Of a stretch of 64,000 nucleotides of DNA, positions 57,105-64,000 are shown piece after piece. Both the position numbers and the translations under genes were made by a program. Under the pieces are notes generated by a model, which was not told where the DNA came from, ran no database searches, and saw nothing but the letters and a program-made list of their open reading frames with translations. Position 1 is the stretch's first letter, and the number at the start of each line of letters is the position of its first letter. Location of the stretch: the NCBI RefSeq assembly GCF_905404315.1, contig NC_066292.1, forward strand, positions 11,346,001-11,410,000, in the 5' to 3' direction. Source of the DNA: Leptidea sinapis (Eukaryota > Arthropoda > Insecta > Lepidoptera > Pieridae).

Positions 57105-57640
57105 ATTAGGGGTGAAAGTTTAAAATTTCAGATTTGTACTGAAAAGTTGAAATCCGTTTTTTTTTTAATGTAACATATTTTTTTAATCACATAATTACCA
57201 TTATTATCTATACATTGCTGCCATCTAATAGGAAGATCATTTATGCCTTTGCGATACAACTGTGGAGATCTAGATTTTAATTGATTTGACGCAAATGAGT
57301 CTATATTCTTGGTAAGGTATCGTTAAACCATGTCGCAAATTCCTGGGTAGTTTGGTTCGGATTGGCTTCCACCATCTCTTTCAATTCATTGTTATTCATC
57401 TGTGTGGGCGGACTCCCACGTGGTTCGTTGTTCAAATCAAAGTTTCCTTCACGAATGTGCTTAGACCAAAATCACACGGTGGATTCATTAGCAGTCCCAT
57501 CTCCAAACGCAACATTGATATTGCGAACTGTTATGCAGCGTTAGTTCCGCATTGGAACTCGTTTTCATAAATCACTCGAACTTTGGAAGTATCCATGTTT
57601 CTTGTCAAATTTGAATAAAAAAGCAACTGAAAGTCGATAA
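57105..57640 (-). mobile_element. Second mariner relic, internally deleted
   Basis: Same 3' non-coding part as 21240 (attaggggtgaaagtttaaa), then the transposase C-terminus (ctgccatctaataggaagat) directly followed at about 57282 by the linker and N-terminal regions (atgagtctatattcttggta; ttcattagcagtcccatctc). The whole catalytic middle is missing. The short frames at 57352 and 57362 on the plus strand are shadows. Confidence 0.7.
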
Positions 57641-57807
57641 TCGAATGTTACCCATTTAAAAAAAATATAACAACAATTGACTTCAAATACACTATTCCAA
57701 AACAATAGACATAATAAGCACTAAAAATATAAAAATAATTGCGTATTTTTATACAATCTAATTAGTTAATCTACATATTTCTAGTTACGATTATTGTTAT
57801 TTTTGGA

Positions 57808-57872
57808 ATCGGCCACCGTTGTGGTACCCATAATTTAGCCGGCATCCTGTGCATAGGAGCCTCCCACTGGTA
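57808..57872 (-). repeat. HP repeat, copy 15 (5' part only)
   Basis: ccgttgtggtacccataatt, agccggcatcctgtgcatag and gagcctcccactgg. Confidence 0.75.
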
Positions 57873-57938
57873 ATTAACTTCAGAACTATTACAATTATTG
57901 TTCATTAAAAAGTTTATCTTTAAAATAGATCAACTTAC

Positions 57939-58242
57939 AGCTCTGTTCAAACTGAGGCGAATAACGAGCGGGACGCGGGATGCGTTTTAGAGCAATTCAC
58001 TCGCTCGCTTAGCCTCTCAAACTGACGCGACTTCCCGCGCTTCAATTTTGGTTCTTCAGTCGAGAAACATTCTACATTGTAAGATTAAACAATCCCGCCG
58101 GGCGTTCCGCTCTTGTTTCGCTTCAACATGAGCAACTACTCGCGTCAATTTGAACACGTCCATCCAATTTAGCTGACACAAGCGGCGCGAGCGACTTCCG
58201 TCCCGCGTCCCGCGCGATAGTAGCCTCAGTTTGAACAGAGCT
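57939..58242. mobile_element. GC-rich MITE with 19-bp perfect terminal inverted repeats
   Basis: Left agctctgttcaaactgagg (57939-57957), right cctcagtttgaacagagct (58224-58242), exact reverse complements. TTA lies one base outside the left end (57935-57937) and directly outside the right end (58243-58245), a possible 3-bp duplication of the kind PIF/Harbinger elements make (TWA). The interior is GC-rich (cgggacgcggga, ccgtcccgcgtcccgcgc) and partly self-complementary. No ORF. Confidence 0.8.
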
Positions 58243-58286
58243 TTAATCTATAATTTCAACGACTGTCTCACGAATTTTCGATCCGG

Positions 58287-59650
58287 TCATGTGACCTGAT
58301 GCGAGTTTAACATTTCATACCCATTCTTCATTAATTCATCATCAGCCGGAAGACCCCACTGGACAAAGTCCTCCCCCAAAGATTTCCATGACGAACGGTC
58401 CTGCGCTGCCCTCATCCAACGTATTCTTGACGAGATCACCAGTCCATCCTGTGGGGGGCCTACCAACACTGCGTCTTCCTACTGTGGTCGCCATTCGAGG
58501 ACTCTACTGCTCCAACGGCCATCGGACCTCTGAGCGAGCATGAGCTTTCTCATAAGGCCCATTGCTAACGACCACGTCTGCGTACCGTAGGTCGTCACTG
58601 GCAACACACCCTGGTTAAAAACCTTTGTCTGCAGACACTGGTATTTGGGACGAGAATATTTTACGGAGCCTCCCGAACGCTGCCCATCCCAGTTCAACGA
58701 GTGACCTCTTTCGCAAAATTGGACCTGCCTAATAAGATTGTTTGTCCGAGATAAACGTACTCGTCGACAATTTCGAAAGTGCAGTTCCCAATTGTTATAG
58801 GAGTAAGTGCCACATGGACATTTGTCTTGTCCATGTTCATTTTGAGACCTACTCCTTGGGAGGCTGTATTGAGGCCATCGAGCTTAATATTATGGCTTTA
58901 GTCTTCCATGGTCTCTGCCATGATTACGATATCATCTGCCAATCGAAGGTGAGTGATGTATTCGCCGTCGATGTTGATGCCCAGTCCGTTCCAGTTCTAG
59001 AGGCTTAAAGACATCTTCCAACGCAGCGGTGAACAGCTTGGGCGATATGACATCGCCTTGTCTGACTCCCCGCTGCAATCGGATAGGCTACGAGATCTGA
59101 TCCAGGAGGTGGACTGACATGGTGGCGTTTCCAGCTCAGCTATAATTCCATCAAGCCTTGTTGTTTTTAAGCTGTTTTAGGGCCTTATTAATCTCGCACA
59201 GGCTGACGTCTGCGATATCTTTGGTATAGTGTCGGGTTAATTTGGCTCTTAGGTCTTCAGCCATCTTGATAACAGGTGCCCGTGCGGTCGTGTATAACTG
59301 TCCGTAGAGCTTCTTGACTTCCCTCAATAGTTCGGGCTTACAGGAAACGTCTGCCGTCACTGGTCTTCAGCTTCGTCACTTGGATCTGGCCAATAGACAA
59401 ATCTCGTGGGCATTCCCACGAGATTTTCTTTGGAGTCTTTGGAGTCCTTGTTACGCTCTATGGCAACCTTCATACAATCTGTATTGTGGCGGTAAATATC
59501 GCGAGTCAATGACTGAGAGATCTGTCTATTTAGCTGCCTGAACTGGGAAGCAGCGTCCGGGGACTGAAGGGTCATTTGGCATCTTACATCCATCAATTTG
59601 AGGGATATAGTCTGAGATTTTGCCTTGAAGAACTTAGACCCAGCCATTTC
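58287..59650 (-). pseudogene. RTE-like LINE ORF2, degenerate
   Basis: Reading down the minus strand: 59647-59357 carries a pre-RT linker (LMDVRCQMTLQSPD, RQLNRQISQSLTRDIYRHNT, MKVAIERNKDSKDS); 59360-59151 carries RAPVIKMAEDLRAKLTRHYT and EINKALKQLKNNKA, the approach to the first RT motif. A deletion removes most of the RT fingers. Then at 59000-58910 comes GINIDGEYITHLRLADDIVI with the catalytic box as LADD, then ITIGNCTFEIVDEYVYLGQT at about 58800-58740, then VFNQGVLPVTTYGTQTWSLA (58640-58570) and the RRTGRP/TDDLV/RSSW tail to 58287. There are many frameshifts. It is the largest piece of the family that also left remnants at 8600, 24310, 25195 and 49870. Confidence 0.8.
59399..59426. repeat. 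Short perfect inverted repeat inside the RTE-like LINE
   Basis: aaatctcgtggg (59399-59410) and cccacgagattt (59415-59426) with a four-base loop. It spans a point where the protein reading is disturbed, so it may be a templated micro-duplication. Confidence 0.8.
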
Positions 59651-60424
59651 ATACCCATCCCAAGAAAAGGTGCTCAGTGCCGCTAAAGAAGTTTTTACTT
59701 CAATAATTAAACTATTTAAAGTATATCACGGCTGAGATTCGATTCTTCGACTTCGCTTTATTTCGGCTTTGCAATCACAATGATTGAACCACTGGTCCAA
59801 TGACCGTATGATAATTAAGTTGAAATAGCCGAACTATAACTAGTTAGAAGTATAAATCTATCATCCATAATTTCAACGACTGTCTCAAACCACGTGTCCT
59901 GGCGCGAGTTTTACATTTTATACCCATCCCAAGAAAACAACTAACTAACTAAGTCAAACTCAACGCCGCGAAAGAAATGTTCACTTCAAAAATTTTTGTT
60001 GAAACTTGAAAGTAAGAGAATCCTTTGCGTGTAAGCCGAGTCGTTCTTGACTAGTTTTCATTATCCACCTTTGACTTTCAACGCATTCAGTAGCGGCTTC
60101 TTAAACAAATATGTAGTAAGAGAAATTAAGGTTGAGAAATCTACGGTGCGTACGCTAAATTCAATTATGTAGTCAATGAATATGAAATCTTATCAAATTT
60201 AATGAAGGGCACACTCATCAATGAATCTATTAGCTGCTTCAATTGACTCAAAGATAAACCTTATGGTAAGCAATTATTCATTTCAGTGATTATCTACCAA
60301 ATGAACAACGACCATAATATTATTAATTGTTTAAATTAAGCTTTGGTGATATTGGTTTGATATTTGAAAATTTAATACTATCATAAGGTCTTAAAACCTC
60401 TCTAGAAGTCAAATATGATGTATG
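59651..60424. other. Unassigned sequence
   Basis: The phrases atttcaacgactgtctca (58253 and about 59870) and cccatcccaagaaaa (59654 and about 59922) both recur here, so the flanks of the RTE-like LINE are partly duplicated. No gene. Confidence 0.4.
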
Positions 60425-60920
60425 TACACATCAAATCAAATCAAATAAAATCACTTTATTGATTTAGGTCAAATAAATTGCACTTAAACTAATACATTTT
60501 ACCGGTTCATTGTTTTACAAATTATTTTAATTAATCTACGTAGAGTGTTGAAAAATAAAACACTTAAACGTCAAATACTCAATGAGTTACTAAAAAAATA
60601 TAATATAGATTGTAATCTTGGCTGTAGCCAAGCGAAACTCTCTAAGAAAAATCTCTAAAAAATTAATCTTGTAAAAAACGGAGATAAGCCGAAATCCACT
60701 ACGTTTTAACAAACTGTTCTCTTTGAAACTTAGCCGGATTATACTTCGTCGCCTTATTGTAATTACTATTTCAAACTTATGTCAAACCTCACTGCACGTT
60801 TCATATTAAACTAAATTTCAAAATTTACTGAGGCAGTTCCGCCTCTTATTACCTAGTATTTACATCCTCTTTGGTAAATTAATTAATAACACACAAGAGT
60901 CATTACCGCTGTTTACCGAT
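60425..60920 (-). mobile_element. LINE 3' end with (CAAAT)n, second copy
   Basis: catcaaatcaaatcaaataa starts an inverted 3' terminus. ggttcattgttttacaaatt and gaggcagttccgcctctta are shared with 47440-47760. A stretch at 60540-60780 is extra sequence. Confidence 0.5.
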
Positions 60921-61979
60921 CGGTCAGAATGCCTGCTAGGCATGTCGCAACTTCTTAACAAGCTACCGGTTTTTCTGACGGTATCCGTTCCGGGTAAGAC
61001 AAATTCAAATAAAATAAGAAGGAATACTAGTTAATTTTTCTAATGCTTATTAACACTACTAGCTCATAAATTAAGATAACATGTTTGAAATGATTAGTAG
61101 TGAACAGTTATAGGATTCAGTAACTAAAGTAATTGTCTTATTTTCATAGAAAATAAAAATGTACTATTAACGTATCCGTACATTGGATATTTTTTCAAAT
61201 AAATCTATTCCAAAACAATATAATATGCACTAAAAAGTAAAAACCAATAGCGTATTCTATTACAATTTGATAATCAACTTATTCTTAGAGTTATCCTAAT
61301 TAAAGGAAATGAAAAATATTAGACTAACTAACTAAAAGTCAATCAAATATTCACGACAATAATATAATGTAGTTACAATTATTGTTACTTTTATCATCGA
61401 TGTCGAATTGAATATTGTAGATGATTACGAAGTGTAGCTAAGTACAAAAATATATTTTTTTTAAAGTTTGTCCGTTTATTTATTTCACAAATTTGTAAGG
61501 ATTACATGACGAAGTTTTATGGAATTCCTGCACACTATTATTATTCGTTTAATGATAACGCTATCTCTTGCTTGTCGTCAACAGACGGTATGGTTCGTCT
61601 TTGATCGCGTTATGATAGACGGACTGGGAAGGGTCCTCTTAAGCATGATTACTTAATGGTATTCACTCATAAATTCGCAAGGGTTTGATGAAATTTAATA
61701 GCCCTATTACAAATTTACCTGTATTCTAGTCCGAAGCAGGTGCCCATACCCACATCAAATTTACTGCCAGTGCCAACCCTGCTAACAACGTCAGTGTCAA
61801 AACGCATTAGCGTCTACTCAATTTATATCTCAGGCTAAAATAGTCTATGAGCTTACTAACTTGCCTTGGGCAATATGACAAAATACATAATAGGGATCAT
61901 TATAGTAAAATGATTAAAACCATTATATCTAATAGCTGTTTTAACAACTTATTAAAAGTATTTTAGCAATTATTTTAAA
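60921..61979. other. Unassigned AT-rich sequence
   Basis: No supported gene or repeat. Confidence 0.5.
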
Positions 61980-62140
61980 AGGCAAAAAAGGCATAAAAGG
62001 CATTTACTTTCTCAAAATTGATTCCTTTAGAATTCTTTTTGATGTCATTTCTTATACTACTAGATACTACTACCTACTATTTATTTGGATCTAACAAAAT
62101 GAAAGACGTTTTGATTGACTTTGAATGTTTTTAGTTTCAC
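61980..62140. repeat. Dispersed repeat Z, second copy
   Basis: Reverse-complement partner of 25495-25700: ctcaaaattgattcctttag, aattctttttgatgtcattt and actactagatactactacc. Confidence 0.65.
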
Positions 62141-62145
62141 TTATG

Positions 62146-62250
62146 AAATATACAGTGGCGCTTGTTTCTGCCTTGAAGCAGTAATGTGCAAGAATTATAG
62201 TTTCGGTTTGCAGGGCGGCATAGCTAGTGAAATCACTGGGCTTAAGGGCC
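62146..62250 (+). repeat. HP repeat, copy 16 (5' part)
   Basis: cgcttgtttctgccttgaag, cagtaatgtgcaagaattat and gcatagctagtgaaatcact. Truncated after the ggg of actggg. Confidence 0.7.
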
Positions 62251-62299
62251 ACCAAAATACTGGCGTTTAGACTAGTTGGCCAACCAGACTTGAAAGTAA

Positions 62300-62490
62300 A
62301 TTTGAAATTAATGAATCAAATTCACGTTACTTCGTGGTGCTGTAATGCGACATGCAATAGAAAGCCCGCTGAATTTCTTGCGTCCCATCTCTCAGGTCTG
62401 AAGCATTCTAATTCGAATGGGTGGTAGTTTTTTTGATGTTCTATAGGTGATTTTAAATCCTATTTTGAATGAAAATATTTGCATTTGAAA
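62300..62490 (+). mobile_element. LINE II copy 6
   Basis: Plus orientation: agcccgctgaatttcttgcg, tctcaggtctgaag, tgggtggtagttttttt, taaatcctattttgaatgaa and the tttgcatttgaaag end. The frame 62227-62427 is chance. Confidence 0.7.
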
Positions 62491-62969
62491 GACGAAAAAA
62501 TTTGATTGAATGTAATAAAAGTTTCACCTTAAAATGACGCATAGTTTAGCTAGAACAAAGAAATAAATGCAACAAAATACAAAACATTTCTATTTTCTTA
62601 ATATAAATACGAAGTTGCACAGGATTTTTAAAAAGCCGCAGAGCAAACGAACATTTTATAATAATATTTAAGAATTATCACTCTAGAGCTTTTGTGATAA
62701 TACTGTTGTTCATATAAAAATATTATTCTTTCACCTTAGTGAATTCGCATTGTTGCAGAAAATTTGAAAAAATGAATCGCTGTTTGTAAATGTTCTAGAA
62801 ATAATGTTTGATTTGATCAAATTGAATCGAAATATAATTTTGTATCTTATACAATCGTTGAAAAAACACTTGTATTAGCTAGAAGTATAGTTTTATTGTA
62901 AATGTACAAAGCCAAATAATGTAAGTGGCATAGCCAATCAAACTCCATAACTTCTATATAATATATGTA
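62491..62969. other. Unassigned AT-rich sequence
   Basis: No supported gene or repeat. Confidence 0.5.
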
Positions 62970-63292
62970 CTAGTTGACCCGACCGATGTTGTTCTGTACA
63001 TAATAAATAAAATATTGTTTTTTATGATTTTGCCATTAAATTTTCATAAAAATATCAAGAATTATTTCGTAAAATATGCTCCCTGTTGTTATAATGAAAT
63101 TGTTTCACAGCAGGACTGTCAAACCGTGCTTCAATAAATTATATCATAGAAAAGGAAATAAAAATAATTATGAGTGCCAAATCGAAATAAAAATTATACC
63201 TCAAGTTGGATTAAACTGCACTCAATGAATCCCCATTAAAATCCATTCATTAGTTTAGGTGTTCACTGGAAACAAACATCAGGACAGCAATC
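62970..63292 (-). mobile_element. Helitron-like family H-b, copy 3
   Basis: Begins ctagttgacccgaccgatgt (inverted 3' end with intact CTAG). Then, inverted relative to 33806-34141: attatttcgtaaaatatgct then ccctgttgttata, tttcacagcaggactgtcaa, gttggattaaactgcactca and agtttaggtgttcactggaa. It ends with the caaacatcaggacag 5' phrase. Confidence 0.65.
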
Positions 63293-64000
63293 AGGATCGC
63301 AACAACGCATCTGCACCTTATCACGAAAATGTGACCACAGCATAAACTTTAAAACTATTTTGAATACAAACCTCTCTATTAGGTACTCTAACGTCTTAGT
63401 AACCAAAGTAGCCTGATGCTAATTATGCATTGATAGTGACACTTGCTAAATAAACATTTTGAATATTGCTTGAATATAGAGATCACTTCAAACTAAGTCG
63501 ATTCTAATAACATTAAGCGCGCATTGTAATATACCACCATTACCCAAATTCCACCCACTTCCATTAATAAATCTATATAAACTATGTAAGATATTTTTTG
63601 TGTGTATGATATAATATATTAACATTTGGCACTAGCTAAATTGTCTGTAAATGTTTATTTAAACATACGTGTGTGCGTGTGTGTGCTGATTTGTAGTTTG
63701 TATGTCTGTTTAGGTACATCATCTTATGATAAAGGGAGGCTGGGATTTGCTGTCATCTCATGTTGTATGGTCACCATGAAAATAATATGATTACATCTGC
63801 TAAATCGCAGACCAGTTGACATTAAAGTATGAACGACTTATCAAGCTTACGTATATGATTATTAAATTTATAATTACGTTTAATAACGCTATCATTATTA
63901 AAATCATGCAATTTATGTTCTACACTATCTTAACCTTCGATTAAGGATTGTTCTCCGCTGCGCTCCTACCAGATACCGTGCGGTATCTGGCACTTAAGAA
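63293..64000. other. Unassigned sequence; GT-rich run and terminal palindrome
   Basis: A GT-rich run lies near 63669-63688. At 63969-63990 ccagataccg and cggtatctgg form a perfect 10-bp inverted repeat with two bases between. No gene. Confidence 0.5.

Noticed and set aside
58742..59008. 88-residue plus-strand frame
   Set aside because: Antisense to the RT segment with the LADD box on the minus strand; a shadow.

Overview
The window reads as non-coding chromosomal DNA from a moth or butterfly (Lepidoptera). It is AT-rich, has no dense or operon-like coding, and is packed with families typical of lepidopteran genomes: several LINE clades, mariner, Helitron-like elements ending in a GGGTCAGCTAGT-type 3' end, tRNA-derived SINEs and short hairpin-rich repeats. 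The order-level assignment is inference from repeat character. I found no complete host gene. One fair candidate host exon lies on the minus strand at 42380-42528; weaker candidates are at 10399-10880 (+), 34487-34560 (-) and 50973-51194 (-).

Layout. 1-2.8 kb: nothing recognisable. 2.8-7.3 kb: an apparently full-length LINE on the minus strand with an intact 991-residue endonuclease/reverse transcriptase and an ORF1 broken by one homopolymer indel. 8-13.4 kb: LINE scraps, two dispersed repeats and a GC-richer block that may be a promoter/5' exon or an LTR. 14.3-16.5 kb: a 5'-truncated LINE (called LINE II here) with a near-intact reverse transcriptase and a (TTTGAA)n-type 3' end; five more copies lie in the window. 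16.9-17.3 kb: a P-element-like MITE with long terminal inverted repeats, 8-bp flanking duplications and the first codons of a THAP zinc finger. 18.4 kb: a near-perfect 56-bp palindrome. 21.2-22.6 kb: a decayed mariner containing an inserted Helitron-like element. 24.3-25.4 kb: RTE-like pieces.

26.05-31.7 kb is a nested structure. A jockey-like LINE (LINE A, 26429-29062) sits inside ORF1 of an older LINE (LINE B), whose ORF1 resumes after it and is followed by endonuclease, reverse transcriptase and an (ATT)n tail. 31.7-64 kb is a mosaic: at least 16 copies of a hairpin-rich repeat (called HP here), fold-back elements at 35.1 and 45.2 kb, a LINE II copy split by a tRNA-derived SINE (36.9-37.5 kb), several Helitron-like elements, a second mariner relic, a GC-rich MITE with 19-bp terminal repeats (57.9 kb) and a degenerate RTE-like LINE (58.3-59.65 kb).

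The genes do not form a pathway. What can be read is a layered insertion history. All family calls come from reading motifs and comparing copies within the window by eye; no database search was possible.
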